DNA of 64,000 nt, taken from positions 186,001-250,000 of the forward strand of contig CASIBO010000005.1 in NCBI GenBank assembly GCA_949372755.1. The letters are read 5' to 3'. Under the pieces are notes generated by a model. The model saw nothing but the letters and a program-made list of their open reading frames with translations. It ran no database searches and had not been told where the DNA came from. The stretch comes from UBA9926 sp018645765 (GTDB lineage: Bacteria; Pseudomonadota; Gammaproteobacteria; Pseudomonadales; Azotimanducaceae). Position numbers and translations under genes: made by a program. Shown here piece by piece: positions 54,187-62,669 of this stretch; position 1 is the stretch's first letter; each line of letters starts with the position of its first letter.

Positions 54187-55077
54187 ATGGCACTAGAGAC
54201 ACAGCAGGAATTGCAGATCAAATTTGCTCGCCGTGATCGAGCTTTGCTCTTGGTGCTAGCAAACTTGGTCCTCACCGGGCTCCTGATTGGTCATTTGTTA
54301 ACGAGTTCGGGCGGCTACCGATTTGAACTGGATCAGGCCGGTTTTGAGGCGGCATCATTTTTATCGGTTTTCGTGATGTTTGTTGCCGCAACCCTAATTA
54401 AGGTCTCCCTGACCGAACGTCGCGCCGTCCTGCTGGGCTTATTTGCACTTCAAACCGGTAATTTGTTAGATGCTTCTACCGGCGTCTTTTTTAACGCGCC
54501 AACGGTTTGGTGGTGGATCGGTGATGGCCTGACGTTCACAGGCGAAGTGATTCTGGCCCTCGTGGTATTTCAGTTTGTACGGCTCACGAACGACCTTGCG
54601 AATCGCGACCCGCTGACCGGCCTTTATAATCGCAGCTTCCACATGCGGGCACTGGGTGATTTACTCAAGGCCAGTCACAACAAGCGGGAATCGGTTGCGG
54701 TGATTGCCATTGATATCGATCACTTCAAACACGTCAACGATGTCCACGGCCATGCCTTTGGCGACCTAGCGTTGCAAGCGATCGCCTCGGCCGTGAACGG
54801 ATTTCAAGGCGAGGTCAAGGTCATCAGCCGCACCGGCGGAGAAGAGTTCGAAGTCGTGGTAGATCAGCTGGACGAACCAGCAGTCTTCGCGCTCGCCGAC
54901 CGAATCCGCTTAGTGATTGCGAGTATTGATCTGGGCGAGGACAGGCAATTAACGGCAAGCCTTGGCATTGCCCTAAGCCATGTTGGTGAGGCGCTGGTCT
55001 CGCTGCGACAAAGAGCGGACGCTGCCGCCTATAAAGCAAAGAACACTGGGCGCAACCGGGTCTGTGTCGCAGACTGA
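54187..55077 (+). CDS. Membrane-bound diguanylate cyclase (GGDEF domain)
   Basis: Makes cyclic di-GMP, a second messenger for the motile-to-sessile switch. About four membrane helices lie in residues 17-135, with no recognised sensor domain, then a GGDEF domain (about 140-295): DPLTGLYNR, the metal-binding IDIDHFKHVND and the active-site motif GGEEF. The product-inhibition site RxxD before GGEEF is absent (the equivalent residues are Gly and Lys), so the enzyme may lack feedback control. 296 residues. Confidence 0.9.
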   Translation: MALETQQELQIKFARRDRALLLVLANLVLTGLLIGHLLTSSGGYRFELDQAGFEAASFLSVFVMFVAATLIKVSLTERRAVLLGLFALQTGNLLDASTGVFFNAPTVWWWIGDGLTFTGEVILALVVFQFVRLTNDLANRDPLTGLYNRSFHMRALGDLLKASHNKRESVAVIAIDIDHFKHVNDVHGHAFGDLALQAIASAVNGFQGEVKVISRTGGEEFEVVVDQLDEPAVFALADRIRLVIASIDLGEDRQLTASLGIALSHVGEALVSLRQRADAAAYKAKNTGRNRVCVAD

Positions 55078-55229
55078 GCTTTCAGGATGAGCCTGCCAAA
55101 ACCAGTGGTGCCGAGTGGCCCGTTGACCCTTATCCTGAATCACTTGCCAGCTTGGATCACCGCTGAGAACACTGTAACGGGTCAAAATTGATCTTCACCG
55201 CGAGGGCCCGCTCGATCACAGCACCGGCT

Positions 55230-56786
55230 CTAGGCAAGAGACGCTCGCAACCCTTGCGCGGCCGCATGGATGGCATCCCGTTCGTCCGCCGGTATCTTCT
55301 CGTAATGGTTCATCATGAGCCGCATTCTGGGATTCCGCCCAAACCGATCACTATGACGGCCAAGAAAGTCCCAATACAACACGTTGTAAGGACACGCCAT
55401 CTCACCCGTTCGCGCCGTGACGTCATAGGCACAATCGCCACAATGATCGCTCATGCGCTGAATGTACTTACCGGAACTGATGTAGGGCTTAGAGGCAACC
55501 AACCCGCCATCCGCAAACTGGCTCATGCCTCGCGTATTCGGCATTTCAACCCATTCAATCGCATCGACATAAATGCCCAAGTACCAGGCGTCTACTTGAT
55601 CCGGATTAACGCCCAACAACAGTGCGAAATTGCCCGTGACCATCAGGCGCTGAATGTGGTGGGCATAACTGAATTCAAGGGATTGATCGATCGCCTGCTT
55701 CAGACACGCCATGCGGGTATCCCCCGTCCAATAAAAGCTCGGCAAATCCATCGTGGCATTGAGCGCATTACGTGCTCCGTAGTCCGGCATATTTGCCCAA
55801 TAAAGCCCCCGTATAAATTCTCGCCAGCCCAAGATTTGTCGCACGAAGCCCTCGACCTCAGCGCAGCCAACTTCTGAGCCAGGCAGCTCAAAGGCCGCAA
55901 CCGCCGCGTCAACCACTCGCTGGGGTCTCAGCAGTTTGGTATTTAAAGCAAACGACAGTCTGGAGTGAAATAAAGACCACCCGCGATGGGTCATCGCATC
56001 TTGATAACGCCCAAAATTGGGTAACAAGCGCTGACAAAAATCGACCAACAGCGCCTCGGCCTGCGCTTCATCAACGGGCCAAAGGAGATGGCTGCCAATC
56101 TGACCCAGGGTTTCGACCCCATGACGGTCTAGCCGAGCCTGAATCTCACCAATCTCATTCTGAAACAGAAATGGCGCCGGGATCGTCACGGCTTTGGGCA
56201 AGGCTTTTTGATTGTTCTTATCGAAATTCCACTGCCCGCCGACGGGTGATCCATCTTCCATGAGCACGTCAAAAGACGTGCGCATTTTGCGATAGAACGG
56301 CTCTAAGCGATGCGCTGAACCCGCTTTAAACTGCCGTTTTAAATCCTGCTCGGTCAAATAAAAGTGTTCTGACTCGACGGCGGCAACCTCAACGCCATCA
56401 GGCTGCCAATCCGCGAGCTGACGGCGCAGGCGGTACTCATCTGGCAACTGATATTCGACTCGGGTCGCTTGATGGGCCGCGGCGCAATGCTCAAGCAACG
56501 CTGTCAGAGATTGGAACGGGGCGGCTTGATCTAAATCGAAATGACACATGCGATGTCCCATGCCCCGCACCCTGTCTGCAAAGCGCGCCATTGCCAGAAA
56601 GAATGCCACCGTCTTTTGTATGTGATGCCGTACATAGTGCTGCTCTTGCGGCAATTCAGCAATGACATAGACGACGTCCGGGTCGACCTGCTCGAACCAG
56701 CTGTGATGGGCATCCAGCTGATCTCCAAGCACAAGGCGCAGGACTTTCGCAGGTTGGGGGTCGGCGTTCAGAAGAACTTTCATCAT
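55230..56786 (-). CDS. Cryptochrome/photolyase family protein, FeS-BCP type
   Basis: A light-driven DNA repair enzyme of the bacterial Fe-S cryptochrome/photolyase group, which repairs (6-4) photoproducts. 518 residues, normal length. The N terminus (VLRLVLGDQLDAHHSWF) and the FAD-domain segment TRMACLKQAIDQSLEFSYAHHIQRLMVTGNF are typical; cysteines in ACLKQ, CGDC and ACPYNVLYW supply the 4Fe-4S ligands. AAGGATC lies before two adjacent ATGs, the second (56783) being better spaced. It stands alone between the cyclase and PhyH genes. Confidence 0.9.
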   Translation of the reverse strand: MMKVLLNADPQPAKVLRLVLGDQLDAHHSWFEQVDPDVVYVIAELPQEQHYVRHHIQKTVAFFLAMARFADRVRGMGHRMCHFDLDQAAPFQSLTALLEHCAAAHQATRVEYQLPDEYRLRRQLADWQPDGVEVAAVESEHFYLTEQDLKRQFKAGSAHRLEPFYRKMRTSFDVLMEDGSPVGGQWNFDKNNQKALPKAVTIPAPFLFQNEIGEIQARLDRHGVETLGQIGSHLLWPVDEAQAEALLVDFCQRLLPNFGRYQDAMTHRGWSLFHSRLSFALNTKLLRPQRVVDAAVAAFELPGSEVGCAEVEGFVRQILGWREFIRGLYWANMPDYGARNALNATMDLPSFYWTGDTRMACLKQAIDQSLEFSYAHHIQRLMVTGNFALLLGVNPDQVDAWYLGIYVDAIEWVEMPNTRGMSQFADGGLVASKPYISSGKYIQRMSDHCGDCAYDVTARTGEMACPYNVLYWDFLGRHSDRFGRNPRMRLMMNHYEKIPADERDAIHAAAQGLRASLA

Positions 56787-56890
56787 GATCCTTAATTTTG
56801 ACGTTCATCGCGCGATCGATGCCTTTTTTACGCGACTCAGCAGCAAATCGATTTTGAAGTCGAGGCGCGCGGTGGATTTGCTTTGCGCAA

Positions 56891-57772
56891 TCACCCCAGA
56901 TTCACGACCTGCTTGGTTTTTAGGGTCGGCAGATTAGCCGGTTGATAGGTGGCAATCAGCGCGCGTCGTCGCTTGCCTGATTGATTGCATGCCGAGCCAT
57001 GGATCAAAAAAGGATCGAAAAAAATAGCACTACCAGCTGGCTCGTTAAACTCAACGACTTGTGAAAAATCGACCTCATCGTCATGGGTGTAAAAACCCTC
57101 GAGCTGAGTACCGTCATTCCGAGCAGGATGAATGCCCGCTTGATGACTCCCTTGCACCACCCGAAAGCCACCAGAGCCTGGCACAACATCATCCAATGTC
57201 ACCATAACATTCGGTAATTGCGTCAGGTGAGTGGCATCATGCATCCAATAAGGCGCATCTTGATGCCAACCGAACTCGGATCCACCTGGCCGTTTAAAAT
57301 TAATCTTGTCGGTCCAAAGCGACACGTGATCACTGCCCGTTAACGCCTGCATCGGCTGCACCAACCGCGCATCTCTCAAAAGCGTCAATACCGCACTGGA
57401 AAGCGGGTGAGCCGGCTCCAACACCCTTAAATTCTGCTCAAATGGGGCAGGCTCAAACTGCAAGGTTTGGTCACCCAAATCAACAAATCGACGCCCGTCA
57501 ATACGGTACTCGTGGCCTTCATGGCTCCGAGCAACGGCAGCCGCAGCCAATGGATCAATGACCGCATTGAGTTGCTCGATTTCGACCCTCGAAAATACCG
57601 CCCGACGCAGGATATAGCCTTGGCTTCGATAGGCCTGCATTTCAACGTCCGTCAGGGCTTCTGGCAGGGGATGCTGAGTGCGATGCGTCGTAGCAGACGG
57701 ATCAGCTCCACCCACAGAACTGGCGCTTTGTCGTGCCGCGCGCAGCGTAGGCGGCGCTGCCTGATCACTCAT
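56891..57772 (-). CDS. Phytanoyl-CoA dioxygenase (PhyH) family protein
   Basis: A non-haem Fe(II)/2-oxoglutarate hydroxylase. The iron ligands appear as HxD in FGWHQDAPYW and His in FLIHGSACN; RRALIATY after it supplies the 2-oxoglutarate-binding arginine. 293 residues from ATG 57772. I prefer that start because it overlaps the stop of the upstream unknown gene, as in a coupled operon; the longer frame to 57811 lies wholly inside that gene. Relatives hydroxylate acyl-CoAs, ectoine or secondary metabolites; the substrate is unknown. Confidence 0.85.
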   Translation of the reverse strand: MSDQAAPPTLRAARQSASSVGGADPSATTHRTQHPLPEALTDVEMQAYRSQGYILRRAVFSRVEIEQLNAVIDPLAAAAVARSHEGHEYRIDGRRFVDLGDQTLQFEPAPFEQNLRVLEPAHPLSSAVLTLLRDARLVQPMQALTGSDHVSLWTDKINFKRPGGSEFGWHQDAPYWMHDATHLTQLPNVMVTLDDVVPGSGGFRVVQGSHQAGIHPARNDGTQLEGFYTHDDEVDFSQVVEFNEPAGSAIFFDPFLIHGSACNQSGKRRRALIATYQPANLPTLKTKQVVNLG

Positions 57773-58187
57773 CAGACCACCAGTCCAGGGCCCGAACATT
57801 ACACCGCTCAACCCCTCTTAAATCTGTCGTATCCGAAAACATTGCATCCTTACCTGCCGCCAAAGTCTGATCCTCTCCGATGGCATAAATCAGTCCTGTG
57901 TCCACGACCGAGCCATCACCCCGCTTCCAGATGCTTTGAACCGTCACGCGGGTAACATCCAGCGTACCAAGATTCCGCACGAGCCCTTCGACCCTGGTGG
58001 TTCGTCCTTTGCGTACGCACCCGGTCATAACCGCATCGACTCGCGTGCGCACCGGCGCCACAACCGGCGCCGCTGCTTCGATCACCTGAGCAACCGGCGG
58101 CGCCGGATCTTGCATTAGCCAGAATACCGCACCCATTACCAGCGCCACCGCAACTGCGATTTGTCCCAGGTAGCGTTCAAGCATCAA
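57765..58187 (-). CDS. Single-span membrane protein with FxLYD-like domain, unknown
   Basis: A 140-residue protein with one N-terminal helix (LGQIAVAVALVMGAVFWLM), a proline/alanine linker, and a soluble domain. VEGLVRNLGTLDVTRVTVQSIWKRGDGSVVDT looks like the FxLYD-type beta fold found in exported proteins. Two cysteines (in MTGCVRKG and VERCNVR) could pair in the periplasm. It overlaps the GNAT gene by 11 bases and the PhyH gene by 8. Function unknown. Confidence 0.65.
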   Translation of the reverse strand: MMLERYLGQIAVAVALVMGAVFWLMQDPAPPVAQVIEAAAPVVAPVRTRVDAVMTGCVRKGRTTRVEGLVRNLGTLDVTRVTVQSIWKRGDGSVVDTGLIYAIGEDQTLAAGKDAMFSDTTDLRGVERCNVRALDWWSDE

Positions 58188-58677
58188 CGGTCTTCCGCAG
58201 CAGCGAGACGCGTTTCAAACCACCATCCGTCATTTGTTGCGCCATTTCTTGAAAGCCTTGGCCATGATGAAAAGCAAGAGACCGAGGGTTGGGCGGCGCC
58301 AAATTCACCTCACAGGTCAGGTTTTCGACCCCCATTGCCCGCGCCAAATCAATCGCATGATCATACAATGCTTGCGCCACGCCTTCACCGCGACAATCCG
58401 GCGCAACAATAATCCGGTCGACATAAAGAAATTCTTCAAAGGTCTCAGAAAACCACCGGTAGTTAAGACTCTCATAGGCTTGTCCTTCACGAAGGAGTAG
58501 CACGAATCCAGACAAGGTCTTGTCTTGGTTGGTCATAACCCGAAACGATGCCGCTTGCGCAATCAGCGCATCGAGCGCTTCTTCGCTCAAAGCATTCACA
58601 TGCGGCGTATTGTCATTATTCAATGCAAGGACTTCAGACCGGAAGCGCTGTGGATCTTGACTCACCTCATGCCGCAT
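58177..58677 (-). CDS. GNAT-family N-acetyltransferase
   Basis: A 166-residue acetyltransferase. The acetyl-CoA pyrophosphate motif is IVAPDCRGEGVAQALYDHA (Q/RxxGxG/A), and LAFHHGQGFQEM is motif B. GAAGGAGG before the ATG is a very good ribosome site, so it leads the GNAT / membrane protein / PhyH operon. The substrate, protein or small amine, cannot be told. Confidence 0.87.
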   Translation of the reverse strand: MRHEVSQDPQRFRSEVLALNNDNTPHVNALSEEALDALIAQAASFRVMTNQDKTLSGFVLLLREGQAYESLNYRWFSETFEEFLYVDRIIVAPDCRGEGVAQALYDHAIDLARAMGVENLTCEVNLAPPNPRSLAFHHGQGFQEMAQQMTDGGLKRVSLLRKTVDA

Positions 58678-58781
58678 CTTTTTGCCTCCTTCTACCCATT
58701 CACTGACCGGTAACTTTAATCTTAATGCGTCAATCCAGTGTTTCGACTATTCTTTTTGAAAGGTTCTCAAAGACAATCCTG

Positions 58782-59132
58782 ATGCCCAACATTACCGCAC
58801 TCACGGCACTCCTCGACAAAGGCCAAGATTCAGCCCTCTTGCGTTTTGGTTTGGCCTCGGCTTATCTCAAAGAGCAGCCAGATGATCATCTTATCCAAGC
58901 CGAGCAACACCTCAAACGGTGCCTTGAGCTTGATCCAACGTATACCGCGGCCTACCAACAGCTCGCCCAAGTTCAAAAGGATCGCGAAAATCTTATTGAC
59001 GCCACGGCAACCTTGCGGTTCGGTATCGCGGCTGCCGAGAGCGCAGGAGACCTACAAGCCCAGCGGGTGATGCAGGTGTTCCTTAAACGTCTAGCCAAGC
59101 GTCTTGACGCTGGTCCACCAGGGCAGTCCTGA
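58782..59132 (+). CDS. Small TPR-repeat protein
   Basis: A 116-residue helical protein with two or three tetratricopeptide units: LLRFGLASAYLKE...EAEQHLKRCLELDPTYTAAYQQLAQVQKDRENLIDA fits the W-LG-Y-A-F-A-P pattern. Such proteins are scaffolds for other proteins; the partner is unknown. ATG 58782 is chosen because the domain begins there, though no strong ribosome site is visible. It converges on the dehydrogenase-like gene with a gap of two bases. Confidence 0.75.
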   Translation: MPNITALTALLDKGQDSALLRFGLASAYLKEQPDDHLIQAEQHLKRCLELDPTYTAAYQQLAQVQKDRENLIDATATLRFGIAAAESAGDLQAQRVMQVFLKRLAKRLDAGPPGQS

Positions 59133-59134
59133 CT

Positions 59135-59881
59135 TTAGCTCGGTTGCTTCAGAAGCATGCCGAGGTACATCTCGATTAAACGCCGATCACGATCCCAACC
59201 GGCTAACTTTACAGACAGCTCCGGCGCAGCTTTGATGAATGTCTGCAGGTCCAAGGCAAGCGCTGCGAGCGCTGCATCGCTTCGCTGATCGATAACGGGG
59301 ACGCTATGACGGGCAAGGAGGTCAGATGCCCACGTAAAACCGTGGCTTGCTAAATAACCCAAACACGCAATCAAGATGCAGCTGGCCTCGAGCTTGGGAA
59401 ATTGTTTAAGCCCGGCTTTAGAGATGATTTGCGGGGCAGGTGGTGCAACTTTATCAAGTTGTAACCGGCCAACACACAACTCTGGCAGAAAACCTTCGTT
59501 ACGATTGAGGGTTAAACTCAGCCCTTTTGTCTCGCGGGGTAACACAACGTAAAACGATTCACTGCCCCGACCCACTTTTACCCAAAATGACGTCACAACC
59601 GATGCCGCTGCAACCCATGTTTTGACACCGGTTAATAGCCCTTCGTCATCTTGCACAACAGGCGGTAAGCCATCGACCCCTTCGCTGACGCAAAAAGCAG
59701 CCCAAGCCGAATCATTAATCCCAAATTGGCACCGCATCGCCGTCTGATATCCAGCCATAAAAACCTCCGACAGGGAGCCCGCTAAGGCACCAGAGGCAGC
59801 CAGCCAATCCTTTGGTGCAAGCGTTGCATCAAACTGTTTTTGCCACAATTCAAAGTAGGTTTGTTCTACCAAAAAATCCAT
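59135..59881 (-). CDS. Short, degenerate acyl-CoA dehydrogenase-like protein
   Basis: 248 residues against about 380 for real acyl-CoA dehydrogenases. The middle beta-domain is recognisable: AAFCVSEGVDG, LLTGVKTWVAAA and SFYVVLPRETKGLSL follow the family's T-E-x-x-G, G-x-K-x-x-I-T-x-A and later strands. The N-terminal helical domain is shortened, the C-terminal four-helix domain is reduced, and the catalytic-base region is not found. It is either a non-catalytic relative or an enzyme with unusual FAD binding. It is the third gene of an operon led by the FadJ-like enzyme. Confidence 0.6.
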   Translation of the reverse strand: MDFLVEQTYFELWQKQFDATLAPKDWLAASGALAGSLSEVFMAGYQTAMRCQFGINDSAWAAFCVSEGVDGLPPVVQDDEGLLTGVKTWVAAASVVTSFWVKVGRGSESFYVVLPRETKGLSLTLNRNEGFLPELCVGRLQLDKVAPPAPQIISKAGLKQFPKLEASCILIACLGYLASHGFTWASDLLARHSVPVIDQRSDAALAALALDLQTFIKAAPELSVKLAGWDRDRRLIEMYLGMLLKQPS

Positions 59882-59938
59882 CTAATCACCTGCTGAGTAG
59901 CCCCATCTGCACCGCTAAAAACCGTCGGGTCAAAGCGT

Positions 59939-60400
59939 TCACTTACGGGCGAACCGGTATCGCCATATCCGACGCACCTGCTTTCCAACCCACACAACAA
60001 GGACGACCACCAACCGCCCGCAATCGCGAAGCAGATCCTGCGCCACCCTTGCAACCACAACCCGACTCGACCTCACTGAACGCCGCCAAGCACCAGACCA
60101 TGCGTCTTTCAGCTGTTGCTGCTTTCGCATTAATCGTTGCACTAGCGGCTTTTGATACCACCAATGGCCAAACCGCGGGGAGACCCGCGCCAGCAGTCCA
60201 GCGGCCAATGCAAAAAAGACGAGTCCTGGCAGCACTGGCAGGACTAAACCGATCAGGCCAAGCAGCACCAAAATTGCCGCGGCGAGCCCGTAGAAAACCT
60301 TTTGCCAGCGCGACAGCGGTCGCACAACCAAGTGCCGGAACCGATTAACCGATCGACCCAAGACCGTGGGAATCGAGGGCAGAAGCATAGGATCAAACAT
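59939..60400 (-). CDS. Small membrane protein with PGPGW/DUF454-like hairpin
   Basis: A 153-residue protein with an N-terminal amphipathic part, two membrane helices (LAAAILVLLGLIGLVLPVLPG and LVFFALAAGLLARVS), a basic helical stretch (RLMRKQQQLKDAWSGAWRRSVRSS) and a hydrophobic C terminus. LVLPVLPG-x-x-FFALAAGLL resembles the LPxLPT/PGPGW hairpins of YbaN-like proteins. It begins six bases after the stop of the FadJ-like gene and precedes the dehydrogenase-like gene by 57 bases. Function unknown. Confidence 0.65.
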   Translation of the reverse strand: MFDPMLLPSIPTVLGRSVNRFRHLVVRPLSRWQKVFYGLAAAILVLLGLIGLVLPVLPGLVFFALAAGLLARVSPRFGHWWYQKPLVQRLMRKQQQLKDAWSGAWRRSVRSSRVVVARVAQDLLRDCGRLVVVLVVWVGKQVRRIWRYRFARK

Positions 60401-60406
60401 GCCGCT

Positions 60407-62509
60407 TTACTGATCCAACGACGCAAAGGTCTTACCTTCCGCCACAAGTCGTTCAAGCAAGGGCGCAGGCTTCCAAGCTTCATCCCCTGTCTCGGTATAA
60501 AACCGCTGGATATCTGCCAGGACGCTGCTCAGCCCCTGGGCATCGGCAAACCACATCGGGCCACCAACATGATTTGGAAAGCCATACCCATTCACGTAGA
60601 CCGTATCAATATCGCCAGCCCGCAACGCATGGCCTTCGTCTAACAATTGCGCACCAATATTCACCAAAGGATAAATACAACGCTTGAGAATCTCTTCATC
60701 AGAAAAATTCTTACGCTGGTAGCCTAAATTCTCGGAAACGCGCTCGATCACTTCCAACGCAATCGGGTCGACCACCGGCGTTCGATCGCCGTTTTCATAC
60801 CGGTAATACCCTAACCCGTTTTTCTGGCCATATCGGTCCATTTCACACAGCGCATCGGGAATGCGAGCGGTAATATCATTCGAGCCACCGCGCATTTTTC
60901 TGGCACGCCAACCCAGATCCAGGCCGACCATATCCGCCATCGCGAAGGGCCCCATAGCGAGGCCAAAGTTATAGATCACCGCATCAACCTGCTCTGGGCT
61001 TGCGCCTTCGAGAATCATGAGGTTCGCCTGACGAGAATAGCCACCGATCATGCGATTGCCGATAAAGCCCGGGCAATTGCCGGCCATGACACTCACTTTG
61101 CCGAGCCGCTTCCCCAGCGCCATCGCGGTGCCGAGCGCTTCGGGTGACGACTTCGCGCCCCGAACCACCTCGAGTAAGCGCATTACATTCGCCGGACTGA
61201 AAAAATGCATGCCACAAACGAATTCCGGGCGGCTCGTGCTCGCCGCGATCGCGTCAATATCCAGGCCTGAGGTATTACTGGCAAGCAAAGCGCCAGGCTT
61301 CATAATGCCATCCAATTTGGCGAAGATTTCCTTCTTCAGATCCAGGTTTTCATAAACCGCCTCGACCACAACATCCGCTTGGTCAAACGCTTCTAGACTG
61401 TCTGCAGGTTCAATAAGCGCCATACGCTGATCCATGGCAGCCTGAGTCAGACGGCCCTTCGCCACGGTTCTGGCATAATTGCCTTCGATGACTTTTAGAC
61501 CCCGCTTTAAGCCTTCTGGGTCATTGTCATGAAGCTGCACCGCAATGCCGGCATTCGCGAAACACATCGCAATACCGCCGCCCATGGTGCCGGCCCCAAT
61601 GACTGCCGCTTTTTGAACGTCGATCAGCGGCATATCCTTGGATAACCCAGGGATTTTATTGGCTGCGCGTTCTGCAAAAAAGATATGGATCAAGGCCTCT
61701 CGTTGTGGGTCGCCCAAACAAGCGGCAAAGCACGTTCGCTCGACCGCCATGCCGGCCTCGAAGTCATCCAAAGTGACTGCCGCCTCAATGCATTTCAGGA
61801 TCTGAGCCGGAGCAAATTGACCCCGATGGGTCTTGTCCAGATTGGCCGCCGCTTTGGTGAACAAATCGGGCTGATTACGATCAGCAAGGGCTTTATCCGA
61901 CAAATCTCTTATCTTTCGAGTCGGGCTGCCTTGGGTTATGAGATCGGCGGCAAAGGCGAGTGCGGCCTCAACAACGTTGTCATCAACCACCTGATCAACA
62001 ATACCCATCTTGAGCGCTGCGGGTGCCGGCACGGGATTACCGGAGATAATCATTGGAATTGCCGCCTCGGCACCAATCAGTCTTGGCAGTCTCTGGGTTC
62101 CGCCAGCCCCTGGCAATAGCCCCAATTTGACTTCTGGCAAGCCCAAAGGCGCGGTTGCCAAGGCGACGCGATAATCACAGCACAAAGCCACTTCTAAACC
62201 ACCACCAAAAGCGGTTCCGTTGATCGCGGCGATCACTGGCTTTGCGCTGCTTTCCATCAAATCTAGGACCTGATTTAACCCAGCACCTTCGGACGCCGCG
62301 GCTCCAAACTCACTGATATCAGCGCCAGCGATAAAGGCTCGATTTAAACCGGTCACAACGATCGCTTTAATGTCATCATCGGCCAAAGCTTGGGTCATGC
62401 CGTCGAACAAACCTTGGCGCACGCCGGATGACAAAGGATTAACGGGCGGGTTATCGATGCTCAACAGCGCAGATGCGCCACGCACTTCATAATGTACTGA
62501 TCCTTTCAC
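60407..62509 (-). CDS. Bifunctional enoyl-CoA hydratase / 3-hydroxyacyl-CoA dehydrogenase (FadJ/FadB-like)
   Basis: A 700-residue beta-oxidation enzyme. The N-terminal crotonase domain (1-190) has AGADIS, GTAFGGGLEVAL and Glu126 in LPEVKLG, but where E. coli FadB has its second catalytic glutamate (Glu139) the sequence is AAIPMIISG with Pro152. The dehydrogenase part has AVIGAGTMGGGIAM for NAD, SNTSGLDIDAI, and the catalytic histidine in GMHFFSPANVM, then the C-terminal duplicated helical domain. So dehydrogenase activity looks secure and hydratase activity doubtful. It starts on GTG with AAGGAG six bases before. A palindrome overlaps its promoter region. Confidence 0.9.
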   Translation of the reverse strand: MKGSVHYEVRGASALLSIDNPPVNPLSSGVRQGLFDGMTQALADDDIKAIVVTGLNRAFIAGADISEFGAAASEGAGLNQVLDLMESSAKPVIAAINGTAFGGGLEVALCCDYRVALATAPLGLPEVKLGLLPGAGGTQRLPRLIGAEAAIPMIISGNPVPAPAALKMGIVDQVVDDNVVEAALAFAADLITQGSPTRKIRDLSDKALADRNQPDLFTKAAANLDKTHRGQFAPAQILKCIEAAVTLDDFEAGMAVERTCFAACLGDPQREALIHIFFAERAANKIPGLSKDMPLIDVQKAAVIGAGTMGGGIAMCFANAGIAVQLHDNDPEGLKRGLKVIEGNYARTVAKGRLTQAAMDQRMALIEPADSLEAFDQADVVVEAVYENLDLKKEIFAKLDGIMKPGALLASNTSGLDIDAIAASTSRPEFVCGMHFFSPANVMRLLEVVRGAKSSPEALGTAMALGKRLGKVSVMAGNCPGFIGNRMIGGYSRQANLMILEGASPEQVDAVIYNFGLAMGPFAMADMVGLDLGWRARKMRGGSNDITARIPDALCEMDRYGQKNGLGYYRYENGDRTPVVDPIALEVIERVSENLGYQRKNFSDEEILKRCIYPLVNIGAQLLDEGHALRAGDIDTVYVNGYGFPNHVGGPMWFADAQGLSSVLADIQRFYTETGDEAWKPAPLLERLVAEGKTFASLDQ

Positions 62510-62544
62510 AAACGCTCCTTTTAACTGGTCACGGAAAAGCCCAG

Positions 62545-62565
62545 AGTATAACTGGGTTTAACCCA
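62545..62565 (-). promoter_or_regulatory. -10 box with adjoining palindrome upstream of the FadJ-like gene
   Basis: On the minus strand TATACT (62545-62550) is a good -10 box. Next to it TGGGTTTAACCCA (62553-62565) is a perfect dyad around one central base, lying where the promoter spacer would be, so a bound protein would block transcription. AACTGGTC at 62523-62530 also equals the left half of the E. coli FadR consensus, which may be chance. Confidence 0.4.
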
Positions 62566-62669
62566 TTTTGGGGCGTGGCAGGCCGTGCTTTGTATTTGTT
62601 TTGATGGCGCGCTGACGCTACGCTCAAGAAAAGCCGATCCTACAAATCTTATCCTAAGGAAGATAGACC

